Origin: Porites lobata
Lineage: Eukaryota > Cnidaria > Anthozoa > Scleractinia > Poritidae
Direction: 5' to 3'
Length of the DNA stretch: 64,000 nt
NCBI GenBank assembly: GCA_942486035.1
Contig: CALNXK010000026.1
Location: 2,592,001-2,656,000, forward strand
A program made the translations under genes and the position numbers. Each line of letters begins with the position of its first letter. The first letter of the stretch is position 1. Of this stretch, positions 24,317-36,849 are shown piece by piece. Under the pieces are notes generated by a model. The model was not told the DNA's origin, searched no databases, and saw nothing but the letters and a program-made list of their open reading frames with translations.

Positions 24317-24403
24317 GATCGCAACCCAGAGTCGAACCGGGACCTAGAACCCAGACCTATCGTATCCTGATCGCTCTCCCTTACCACTACACTACCACAC
24401 CTA
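24317..24403 (-). mobile_element. tRNA-derived SINE head
   Basis: On the minus strand TAGTGTAGTGGTAAGGG (A-box-like) and GGTTCGACTCT (B-box-like) are spaced as in a tRNA. The stems do not fold into a clean cloverleaf by inspection, so a SINE or tRNA pseudogene is preferred over a working tRNA. Confidence 0.5.
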
Positions 24404-24948
24404 CCCACCGAAATTCCAAAAAATTTAAGAACATAAACTAGCAAACTGTCTTTCTTAACTGTTACATCAATAACAGGTGACGCTGGCCCATTCCCCTTTT
24501 TCAGAACATAAATTCTACTTGGGCGTCCGCGTCGTTCTTTCTTAGACTATTCAAAAACGTATTATTTGCCTCATCAACCGTTAAAAATGGCAACGACCGT
24601 TTACAAAACGGAAATAGGTGTTTTCTCGTCAATCCCAAAAATACTGGCACAGTAGTGTTGTACAATAACGGGTTTCGCGAGGGTTTGCGAGATATGCATT
24701 TCTAGTCAGGCAAATGTTTCCTGTCTAATAAGGATTTTAGCATCTCTAAAACACATGCAAATTAAAACTTCCTCAGAAACTTTCTGCATTCATTTCCTAC
24801 TTACGCATTGAATTTGGATATCACTGATGTGTCGGGTTCATTTTTTCAAGTACTAAAAAGAAGTCTGAGCAATTTGAACTAACGGTATCAAAACTTAATC
24901 ATCTCTTAGAATGATGATGTGAACTGCAGAAATACAGATTTAAATGAA

Positions 24949-25100
24949 AATATGATCGTCGCAGCGCAGTAATTGAAATTTAAGCAATTGCAAATTAACC
25001 CGAAACAAAGAAATTTCGGGACTTCAACCGGACTCGAATCCACGGTCTCTGCATTAGCGCAGCGGGTGCTCTAACCAACTGAGCTATGAAGACCCATACA
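24949..25100 (-). mobile_element. tRNA-derived SINE
   Basis: On the minus strand a head with TAGCTCAGTTGGTTAGAGCAC (A-box) and GGATTCGAGTCC (B-box) is followed by the body GCAATTGCTTAAATTTCAAT, as at 4.3 kb. The head alone resembles a tRNA, but its acceptor arms do not pair and it is joined to the repeated body. Confidence 0.75.
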
Positions 25101-25295
25101 TTGGAAGCAGGCCAATTCGTCGAGTTCATCTTAACGCGTGAAAGGAATGAAACATACAATGATGATGTGAACTGCGGAAATACAAATTTAAATGAAGCAA
25201 TGAATCGTCGCAGTGGTAATTGCACTGCGACAATCATATCTTCATTCAAATTTAGTCATCTCCATTACCTTTGCGCCTGCGCAGAAGAGCATGAC

Positions 25296-27356
25296 TTAGT
25301 AACCTTTGTCCGCAAGCCACACACGCACGTTGTCGGCATCACGTGATAGCCACCTGACATTCAGGAGTATGTTTTCCAGTGATTGTTGAATGGTTCGCTC
25401 AGCGTTTGGAGCTGGGTGTTCACAAAAGAAATCCTGTGGATTAACAACAAAGTAATAGTATCAAAAGAACACTTAAAGGTAAGGTAAAATGTAAAGGCGC
25501 GCTTTTAAAAGGTCAACGAGGCCGTTACGGTTGGAACTTAACTCAAGTTTCAATAGCACAGAAGCATAGAGGAGTATTTCCATTCTCCCCTGGTTGGGGT
25601 ACTGGCCAGGTGCAGGGTTACGCCCTGGAATGGAGAATTTTAGGTTCTGAGACGAAGACAACTACGAGAACGAGATTTTCTTAACACTAAAAAGTGCGCG
25701 CGCGTGGACCAGTGTCATTAGGGACTTTAAGATCCAACGACGCGACGGCAACAAGAACGTCGCTTAAAAAGTGAATTTGCGTTCTTTCAGTCTTTATTGC
25801 GATTATTCCTACCCACTTCCTTTGTCAATTGTAGGCGACCCCTGCTAAAGCTGAATTTCAAGGGACCATATTTAAGCTCAGAAACAGAAACTGAAAATTT
25901 CGTCGTTGCTTGTTTACGTTCTCCATAAAACGCGAAATTACGCATTTTCACGTCGTAGTCGTGCAAAAACGGGAAAGAAATGTACAAAAAAGTGTGATGC
26001 ACGTGCAAAGTTGTTGTTTTGCTTATTAAACCTATTGTTTTTTTTTTACGTTCTCGTTGCCGTCCGCGTCGTTGGATCTTGAAGTCCCTATTTTGGCGGG
26101 AAAACGCGATCGCCGTCGCCATTCTACTACAATTTTTAGCGAAAATGTCGAAGGGACGAATAAAGATATCAAATGCTAGAAGTATTATCATTTTGCGATC
26201 GGGAGAGGGCTTAACCATCTTCAATACCTTTCCGGTGAAAAAAAGAAAAAGGAAAATGAAGCCTTCTGGAGTGTCTGCGTTTTTGAGAATACACTGTAAA
26301 ACTTTAAGTCAAATCTCGTCATCGTAGTCGTCCTCTTGAAGCCACATGAAGTTGTCTCTTTCGCAGACGTTTCTTCCGCTCGTTATTAAGTGTATAGAAG
26401 GAAACAACAACAGCAACAAAGCGTCCATTAGATCCATTGGATAGGTCATTTGCACGATGACATCTTTTTACTAGTAAGACCAGAATTTCCTTCATACTTG
26501 AATTTGGTAATCCACTGAAGGAGCTTTAAATATCAAAAGCCCTATTTTGCACAAAAAAGTAAAAACCTGAACGATTTTAGTGGAGTAAGATGGCGCCATC
26601 GTGCAAATGGTTTCTTGTTGGTTCTCTCCTTTGCTCCGAGAGCTTTTTCTCTGGGTACTCCGGTTTTTCCTCCTCTCCTCAAAAACCAACATTTCCAAAT
26701 TCCAATTCGAATAGGAATCAGGTAGACGAAGAGGTGGATGTGCTCTCTCTAAATCGTTATTTTACAATCGTTTTTTATTTATTTATATTTATATTACCAA
26801 ATGGCCTATTAGCGATACTTGCTCTCATAGTATCGAAGGTGTAAATTACCTCAATTTCTTTCATACTCTCTTCAGTAGCAAATGATTTTGTGGTAGCCTT
26901 GAAAAAGAGAATAGTTGTCAATTTTTTCTTCCAGGAAAGAATATGAAAAAATATCTACAAAACAGGTGACAAATTAGCATTGTAACATCGCCATACAATT
27001 TGTAGCGCAACATAGCGTTACAACATTATTGCGAAAGACATTGTTTCGAATGGTTACAACATTAGGGGGGAAGGAGGGGGGGAAGGAGGGGGGGAGGGGG
27101 CGGTCATTTAGACCCTGAGATAGTAAATACTCTAGGGCTTGATTAATTAGTATAGGTAATAGCATGATTTGTAGTGATATTTGGCATAAATACCACGAGT
27201 GATATTTCAAAATTGTTATACAAAATTTCGCGAGCCGTTAGGCGAGTGAAATTTGAGACAATTTTGAAATATCACAAGTGGTGTTTATGCTAAATATCAC
27301 GTACAAATCATGCTGTTATTGTTTATACTACTACCCACAAAAAGTTTGTAATTTTC

Positions 27357-27389
<33 letters not shown>

Positions 27390-30300
27390 ACTGCTCTAAG
27401 CCAATCAAATTGCAGAAATTTCTCATGTAGTAGTATAAATACCTTATTAGCCATATATTGTTAGGAATTTTTGTTGTTTGTACTTTTAGTTATTTGGAAA
27501 TAGTTGATATACTATTTATTGTATAAGACTCCAAATAATAATAAAAAAAACATATATGTATGTACGTATGTAACAAGGGGATTGGGGGTGGGGGCGGTCT
27601 CCAAAAAATTTTTTTCGGCCCTCTGGACCTCAGTTTGGTCTAAAAATAAGGGGTGCGGGGAGCCTTCCCCTGGATCCGCCACTCCCAAATGCCATTTACT
27701 TGAGAAAACCAGAAATTCCGGTTGGAAAATCAAAAGGTTCACGCCATTCCGTTCGGGAAGGTGCAGAAAATATGGGATGTGATTTGAGTTGTGTGATACA
27801 ATATTTTAAGTCTCTTTAGTCGGTTCAGTTGATTTGAGTAAACTTAGTAGCGGTTTGTAATCTCACCATGTCAAATTTTACAGTTTTGTGTTTAATGACA
27901 AGATTTCTACCCGGGTGTTTTGTGTAAATGGTAAGCACCTGAGGTTTCTCCGTTACTTGCGTTTACTGTTCAATACGTCTACAAAAATGTAGGGACCTTT
28001 AGATTCTAAGACGAGTACGAGATTTCTCAATACTAAGTAGTGCGCACGCGTGAACCAGCGTCATTTTGGCGGGAAGATGTGGTAGCCGTCGTCACTCCAA
28101 GTGTCGAAGTGGCGGAAACAAGTTATCAAATGTTAGTAGTTTTATCATTTTGCAATCGGCAGAGGGTATAACCTCCTTTACTAAAGATAACAGGGCTAAC
28201 TTTTCTCGTGAAAAATGGTAAAATGAAGCTTTCCGTGAAGTCATATTTTGAGAATACGCAAAAAAACTTTAAGTAAAATCTCGTAGTCGTAGACGTCCCC
28301 GTCCTTGAATCTAAAGGTCTCTATTACTAGTTTCACACCAACGTAATCAATAAGAATACTTGAGGACAGTATTTATCTACTTATATGAATTTTTTGAAAA
28401 ATTCGACGCTTAAATCAGACGTTTGCTGTTTGAAAAACTGTTTGTTTTCAATGACATAAAACAAGTACAATGCAGCGCCGTACCTCAATGAGACGGGAAA
28501 ACATAACTCCAGAAGAGTAGCGGTTGTAAAGCACATCCCACTGTTCCTGAAAAAACTGCCACGCTAGCTTACGACCAATCAAACTAAAAAGCAAAACAAG
28601 AGGGCGTTGAAAAATACAGTGGTGTCCCGGATTGTGGGTCTCCTGTGCAAGTGATCGAGGTGCTATAAGAAAGCTTGATGTAATCGAACACATGTTTAAA
28701 CTCTGAAATTCGGGGCTAGAAAACTTCAGCACCGAGAAAGCCTTAACCTGATGAAATTATACTCAAATTTTACGCCAAATTTCAGTCAATTCGAACCCTA
28801 GATAGAATTCCTAATTATGAATTTATACAACGACAACCGGATCATGTGATACGTTCGAAGTAGGTTCTACAATCATGGACAAAAGTCTTGGGACACTTTT
28901 GCATTTCTGGGGCGTTTTCCAATTCACACAGACCCAACCCCTCCCCTCACCCCACAAACAGCGTTCCAGTTTTTTTTTCGATGTTCAACTTTGCATAGGT
29001 TGGGGTGAGGGAGAACTGCAATAAAATTTCGTAAAGGATGTACTTTATTATGAGGGAACCCAGAAGTGACAGAAAAATGTGAATACTGCATTACTGTCTC
29101 AAGGACTTCTGTCCATGATTGTAATTTGGCAGTCCGAGAATGAAAACAACTGGGATTAAGTAGATGAAACCTACTGAGCAATAACTTATTTAGTGTGATG
29201 CTGTTGACTATGCTATACAAGGTGGTTCTAACTGTTGGGTCTGTGGGTGAAATCCTAAAGTGTGACCATTAAAATGAAACTTACTTAACTCTGTTTTTTT
29301 GTGGTACTGCGACTAACTGATGAAACCTACTTAGCTCTGCTTTCCTGTGATCACTGTTTATTATGCTGTACAAAGTTGTTCTAATTTTTGAGCATATGAA
29401 TGTAATGATGCCGAGAGATCACGCTCGGACCACGTGACCAGAAACGCATACTAGGCTTCTTGGAAAAATTAGGCCTAAGAACTAGGAAAGTATTTACCTG
29501 TGAGTGACGCCAGCGATGACGTAGATAGTATCCTGGGATCTCACTTCGCTCTGAAAAGAAAACACAGAAATATAGCGTTTTAAGCACGAAAAAAATCGAA
29601 AAATGCAGTGAAATCATGAATGAAATATAGACTAAAGAAACTGCTTTCAGAAATTAGCTACTAACTTTTTAGCTAGAGAAGAAAAATACCGTAATGGAAA
29701 CGACACTCTTCAGTGGTAATATTACATTGCACTTTTTGTCGTGTAACTACCTTAAAAGATCAAATTTGAAGTTTGCCGTAAATTTGGATTATGGACAAGT
29801 GTTGAGAATTTCATACAGATTATTCAAATGAGATTTGACCTAGAAAATGAAAACAATGAATCAAGAAGAAAAAGAAAAATGAAGTAGAATGGTCAAATGT
29901 TACAGACTCACTGACAAGGAGAAATCCAAGACTTTCTTGATCAGTTCAGGTTGCGTTACAGTTCCCATGGTTCTCATCAGTCGCACTCTCTCTTCATGTA
30001 AATCAGCTTTTTTAAACAGTTTCATCATGGCCTCCAGTGAGCTAGCATCACCATTTAAAAGAACTGTACTGTAAACTGCTGATCTTAAGTCTGCAGGAAT
30101 CATGGCTTCACCATTACAATGGGTGTCAAATCTCTGGCGAGCCTCACTTACAGAAGCGGAATGGCTACTGCGTCCCAGGACGCCGAGAACTATTCCTCGT
30201 AAGAGAGCATCCAGGTGGCCTAAAAGAACGTTCAGGAGAAAATTTTGTCCGAAGGTTGTAAGAACGTTTCCGGAAAATTGCCAAATTAGCTGTTTCGATG

Positions 30301-33300
30301 TTTCAGAGACCTCATCAAGAGATTATCATGGAATTGAACTCGCATTTACCTCTTTCCATTCCTTGATAATGGTGTCATGAAGTCTTCGAAATGTCGGAAC
30401 ATTATCTCGTTAGTTTTCATTACATACTCATAATCATAATCATAATCACAATCATAAACTTTTGACTGGGACTACAGTAGTTGGCGAAAATCCATCAACA
30501 CGGCTGAAAAGAACGCCTCAGATCAGCAAAGTTGCCAAGTTTGAAAGCAAGTTTTTGAAAACTAACGAGGATATAACCTCGCAAATTTGCAGAAATTTAC
30601 AGACATTTGTATGGTAACGGGCACGAACTCCCCCGTTCCCCTCGCCCCCAAACATACAAACCTCTGTAAAATTTCGCGACTTTGTTGAGCAATATCTTCG
30701 CTCTGTTTGGACTTACATCTTTTAAACTTGACGTTCCTTATTTCCAGGCGCTCTGCACGGATCATTGTACGTTTCTGGTAAACTGTCCACCTACCCCTCC
30801 CCTAAACCAACTTTTTGCCCTAAGTGAGAAGTAAGTGTTGATGTTGGCTTAGGGGAGGGGTAGGTGGGCAGTTTCCCAGAAAGGCAGTGTCAATCGATAT
30901 TCGCTTATTGGTCTTTATCAAAACTTGAAAAAACCGTGGAAGGGTGTATTAACGAAATTTTGCATACTAATGAAAGCGTTGTTGTATTTCAGATATCAAT
31001 GAAAACTGGCGAACTGCTCCTACCTTCGCCTTCTTTTGGTTCCCATCCGAGTTTATTTGCGATTTTCTCATAAAGCTTCACACGGAAGGCCTGAAAACTA
31101 GAGTAGAATCCAGTGTTCTGCAGTACTATGTCTAGCTTGTTAAAGTTTGCTGTCAGATCATTCCATACTGTGTAATTTGTCTCGTTTGTGAATTGTTCAG
31201 CCACTTTAAGGAATTCCGTAGTGGAAGCAAGACCAGCTTCTGCCTAAATTATAAAGAAGAAAGAATTAACACAACACTGAAACTGTCTCTGAACATAATC
31301 GAGCTTGCAAATACAGTTTGTGTTCTATTTCGTCTGCCAGGAAACATTCTTATTCTTTCTTGCTACATTTCAAGCCCTTTTAGTGTACAACCGTTTTACT
31401 TACAGCAGATAAAATACATTTGAGTCAAAGCATGTTTCGTAGTGTTGCGGAAATAATAGCCACTGTTTTGTGATATGAGAATTGTTCAGTGTCTCTTCAA
31501 CAATTTGCATTACGCCATTTGGTGATTGGATCATCCTTAACACCGAGAAACTACCGCCAATTCCCCCAATTGCTGGTTTGCACGTGACGTCACATTTCTC
31601 TCCTCTGCGAACTTAACTCTATTTTAAAGTAAATTTGCCCAGAAAAAAATCTATTGTTTTGACCTCCTAAATAGCCGCCTTGTCACGTGGTTGCAAACCA
31701 AGAACAGAGGAGATGGCCTCAACGTATAAGAGGTAGTTTAAGATACCACGACGCCAACGGCGGCGAATTGCCGTATTTATTCGATTATTCGCTCCGATAC
31801 AAAAATGTGTGTGAACAGAAACCCTGCCCCGTATGATTTCCGTGCCGACTCAAAAGCTTTCTGGTAAGGTGTGAACATAACCTTAAATTCGCTAATGCCT
31901 GCTCAAGGAAGAAAAATCAAGCTGAGTTTTTTTGTTTACCAGAGCAAAGAGATCACTCTGCAGTCCTAATCTGTCTCTCGGAGGGAGACTGTTGTCTCTG
32001 ATGGCCGGAAGAAGACGTTCCAACATGGCGGAGGAGTACTGCACTCGATAAAAACCAACTTGACCTGGGTTGAGCTGCGACACAATCACCAACAAATATA
32101 AAAAATTAACAGGGTTACGAAATGACGATCAAATGTGCAAGCTATGATTGGTCAGAATCAGTTCATTATCTGCCGTAGACCAAGCTGCCTGCCTATAGGC
32201 CACTTCAACGATGACGTCGTATTACTACTAAGACCAGAATCCTTCAGGGTTTTGCTGTCCTTATCTAAACCTTACTGGGCTTGCTAAATTAAAATGTGAA
32301 CGAAAAAACGAAAAGGATCCTGATCGTTGTAGTAAAATGACGTGCAAATGACCTATTAGAGACGCCTCCTACGTTAATAATTTGAGAGAGTGCCACAAAT
32401 AATAATCCGGCTAAGCTATAGACTGCAACAATTTGCTATCGCACCGAGAACTTCGGCGATGCGATGCGAGAAGGGTCGCAGCTTAAACAATAAATCGTGG
32501 GATGATGGGTGGGGAAATTGCACTGTTTGCAGCTTCAGCAGCACACTTGGTATAACCTATCTCGTTGCACTTAAGCAGTTATAATTATATGATCCGCTTA
32601 TTGTTCAATGAAAGTGCAGTATAGTGTAGAAAACTTTAGTATGTCCAAAAGAAGTTGAAAACTTAACAACATACCTTGGCGCGATTGTAATTCTTCTCTA
32701 TGAAAGCCGGCAGCTTCAGACAAAATTACACACAAACAAAACGGGCTCATCATTAGTCACGTTATTGTACCTTAATCCACTGGCCTTGGCCAATTCCGCT
32801 GACCGCTAAGATGCAAGAATCTTCTTCTAACAGCGTTTCAGCTGCGGGCTCAGTGGGATTGTCGCTGGTGGACACAGCAATTGGTACCTTCCATCGTGCT
32901 TTAGCTTCCAAAAAGTTGTACATAGCGGGGATTCGGTTAGTAATGAGTTACGAAAATAAAAGTACAACATTTAGTTTTGTAGTAAATTTCGATTAGTGTT
33001 GGTTTAATACTCAAGAATATAAGGCTGCGTCCTTATTTATTCGTTTTTATTTGATTACGGATAATTTTCCTCCAGTAAAGAAAACAGAAATTACGTCCAC
33101 ATTTAAGCGTTTTTCCTGTCCGCCCACGGATTAAACTCGAAGCATTCAAAAGACTTCCAAGGTCTTGTATGTTTACCTCTGTTTGTTGTTTCGACTTTGG
33201 ACAATGGCCTTTGAAGTCGCCCTAGTGTAAGGTTAAGTCGTCTTTTGACATAATAATCTTGAATGTGCATTTACCCTCTATAAAACAATAACTCAGGTGA

Positions 33301-36300
33301 AAGTTGCTAATTATTCCCAAAAATATGGCCAAAATAAATTGTTATGCCGTGTAAGATCAGATACTGTTTTTGTCCTTGTTTTCTCGGCGTTTATCAAATT
33401 TGTACTCTGAAGATGATTATGAAAAGACGCGTTTTTGATGAATGCTTTATGGGTGGGTCGGGAGGCTATTCCGCAGAAAAATCGATTATCTCATGCTTTA
33501 AAACAAAACAGATACACGTAGAAATTAGGGTTATAAGACACGTCATGCAGAGGATTACTACGCATCTAGCCCCAGCAAGAACCAGGTTTAGCAGTTATTC
33601 ATGCGTGAGACGTTAAGACAAATGTTGAACAAATTTTTACAAACACCTTGGTAAGGAGACGCAATATTGGTGCCCTGCCTGGAGGGAATTTTAGTTTGTT
33701 GATATGAAGTATACCTTCTCTTGCTCCATCAGCGGAAAACTTTCTCTGTGATATAGTAATTTGAGTCGCATTCTCTTTCTGCAAAATACGTATTAATTGA
33801 AATACATGTTACTCACTGTAGGGTTTAATAAGGGCACGGCTTGTATAGGGTTATAAACTACTACAAGTATTCAGTATCGAGCACGAATGCGCTCAAAAGT
33901 TGAATAAAAAGGGAACAATTAGTGCCCACCGTAACGAGACTTTAATTCCCTAGAAATCTCTAAATGGCCTGGTAGCCGGCAGGATCGTTACTTAACACGT
34001 GCAAAGTTTTAGCAGAGGTGCTGCGAAGCCGTGCAAAGAATGGGGATGAGACGCTTTGTGCCTTTGGCGCACGTTTATCGCGGCAAGGCCGCGAGAATGG
34101 CTCACACACGTGAAATAATCCATAATTCCTATCTCTAAAAGGTAACTGCGCCAGGCATCATAAAATGTTTAACTTCATCTCTGCTGATGAAAACGCAATA
34201 CAAACTTAAGTAAACTTCAAGTAAGTTCTCTACTTGTTCTGCTGAGACGGATAGCACAGGGAACCCCATCTGTTCGGTCCATGTTTCCATGACAGCACCC
34301 ACAGGCTTAGAACTAGCATGTTCTAAGCAAGTCCACAGATCACCTTGAAAAGAACAAAAAATAGGAACGCTAAGTTGTCGTCCTGCATTGGTACCCGTGT
34401 ACATAACACGAGGCAACCGTACACAACCGCTAATTAGGGAGGGATTCTGGTCTACAGCCTTAGATTTCGATTATTTCTGCCCTTTTTCTTCAAAATCTAG
34501 CCAATAGTTTATTCAATCAAAAAAGGCTTATAGGGTCGAGGTCATTGGGTCAATAAACGTTTGATAATTTTGTGAATGGTTTTTTTTTAATCCCTTTTTT
34601 TAATTAACTAAAATAAGTGGGGCGGTATACCAACTTGGAATTTTCATAAAACTTGGGGTCGTTTAAAATTAAAATATGACGGGAATAATTAGCAGACAAA
34701 TACAAGATAATCAACCACCACAACAAGATAGCATTAGAGTGCTTTTACTTAACCCCTGAAATAGGTAGTACAATACCACTGACTATTATGCACTAATTCT
34801 ATTGTCTTCTTTTGATTATTTGTAGCCATTTTACTCTAGTTGTTATTGCCTGTTTCACGAGAGAAGTAAGCTCGCTCTAACGGGACTAACTGATTTATGT
34901 GCTGTATACCTTTTTTCTGCCCTTATTTCTATCATTCTCCATTCAATTTTATTTGCCCCCCACCCCCCACTCCTAAAAACAACGAGACTGCCCTCTTAAG
35001 CTAATAGGGTTAAGATCCAATGACGCGACGGCAATGAGAACGTTGCTTAAAAAGTGAATTGGCGTTCTTTTAGGGCCTCTTTTCATCGAGGTGGGGGACC
35101 CCAGGTAGGTTAGGTAAAACGCTTAGATGGGGTAACCCGCCTTTCCATATAATCTCTTATATGGTCACCCCGCCTATCATGTGAACGTGATCAAATTAAT
35201 ATGAAACATTATATGGACAGGCGGATTACCCTACCAAAGCGGGTTACCTCGCCTACCTGAGGTCCCCCACCTCCATGCAAACAGGCCCTTAGTCTTTAGG
35301 TTACGTGCAAACGGACGCTATTGTTGGCCAACAACTCCCAACAGTTTTGCGTCCATTTGCACAACCTGTTGCGTGTTTTTACACGTTGTAGCGTGTTGCT
35401 GGGAGTTGTTGCGCATAGTTTGAAACCGGTCAAACTTTCAGCTACGTGCAAACAGACGCAACAACTCCCAACATTGTTGTACGTAGCTTTAAAGAGATTA
35501 TTCCTACCCGCTTACTTTGTCAAATGTAGGCCAACCAATGGCGCATATCGAAGTTCAGAAAGAGGAAATTTCGTCGTTGTTTACTGTCTCCATCAAACGC
35601 GAAATTAGGCATTTTCACGTCGTAGTAGTGGAAAAACGGCAAAGAAACGTGCAGAGTTGTTGTTCGGCTTATTAAACTTATTGTTTTTTAACGTTCTCGT
35701 TGTCGTTGCGGTCGCGTTTTGGATCTTAAAGTCCCTAGTTTCTGTTGTAGTTGGGCCTTAAACATGTCACGCAAATGACGTTACCTGTTGACGCAGCACT
35801 GTATTCAAATCGTTTTAGGTAATGATTGAGTCCTTTCCTGAAAGCCTTAAAGAGAGAATATCTACATAAGTAACTCCAAAATACCTTGAACCTACAATCA
35901 GGGACAAAGTGAAACACACCTGTCTATAACGAGTGCTTTTATCAGCTATTTCATCCATTTATTTCATTCTATTTAAATGACGTAAATCCCCCACCCCCAA
36001 ATCAATGTTTCTTGTGGTAAAAGAAAGACTTGAGGGTCCAAAATACAACATTGATTTTGGGGGAGGGGTGGGGGTACACAGGGGGAGGGGATAGGTATGT
36101 CCACTGTTCAAAAAGGGGCCATTGTCCCTCATTGTAGCTTGCACCTTATTGAATAAGCAAAGTGCCTTTCGTGTTACACCTGGTACAACGCTTTTGACCT
36201 CCTAGGCTATGTCTTCACTACGCCGGATAGTTTTTAGTGCCGACTTTCCGCTCACGCGGGGGTAAAAAGTCTTAAGTTATAAAAGCCTGCTTTAGAGTGT

Positions 36301-36818
36301 TTTCACATAACGTCACATCTGCTATGTTGGTGTTCTTAACAATGAAACAGCGGCCATGTTGGTGTCCAAAATAAATCCTGTAAGAGTTGAACCTTGTTCT
36401 CAACAACTCAAAAACTTTTTGTTTGTTACAGTAAATTGGGAAAGCTGCTGGCCAGATAAGTAAAAGTCTCTATATTCGCTTTACTTGATCAAAAGATAAC
36501 ATGGTCACCTGCAATAGCTCGTAAATCAAAAGGTCACATATAATGTGGGCTTTCTATAGCCTAGTCCTTAGGTGTTCTCTCTCCGCGGTAAGTCTGGGAA
36601 AGGGTGGGTGAGTGTCTCTCGGTGACGTCGCAGCTGACGGTAAAGTCCAGGATTGACCGAGCTGAGAACGCTTAGGGACTAGGCTGGGTTTGCTTGTAAG
36701 GAAACAAGCTATAGAGCGTTTTCACTCACGTGGCCAGCATCTATGCAAATTTATTGGAACAAAAGAAAGCGTTTACATAAGAAAAGCGTTCCACTTTAAC
36801 AGAAATGGTTTGGAACAC

Positions 36819-36849
<31 letters not shown>

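Larger units (their letters stand above)
35006..35735. mobile_element. MITE carrying two later insertions (outer element)
   Basis: The ends AGGGTTAAGATCCAATGACG and GGATCTTAAAGTCCCT match the inner element at 25.72-26.09 kb, as do the interiors. Relative to that copy it contains two foreign blocks, 35072-35289 and 35299-35486. It lies in the copy A intron between exons 15 and 14. Confidence 0.75.

Noticed and set aside
25020..25095. Candidate tRNA gene on minus with good A and B boxes
   Set aside because: It is fused to a body shared with another copy at 4.3 kb, so it is a SINE head.
25787..26224. 145-codon frame on -
   Set aside because: It spans the boundary between two nested MITEs, so the frame is accidental.
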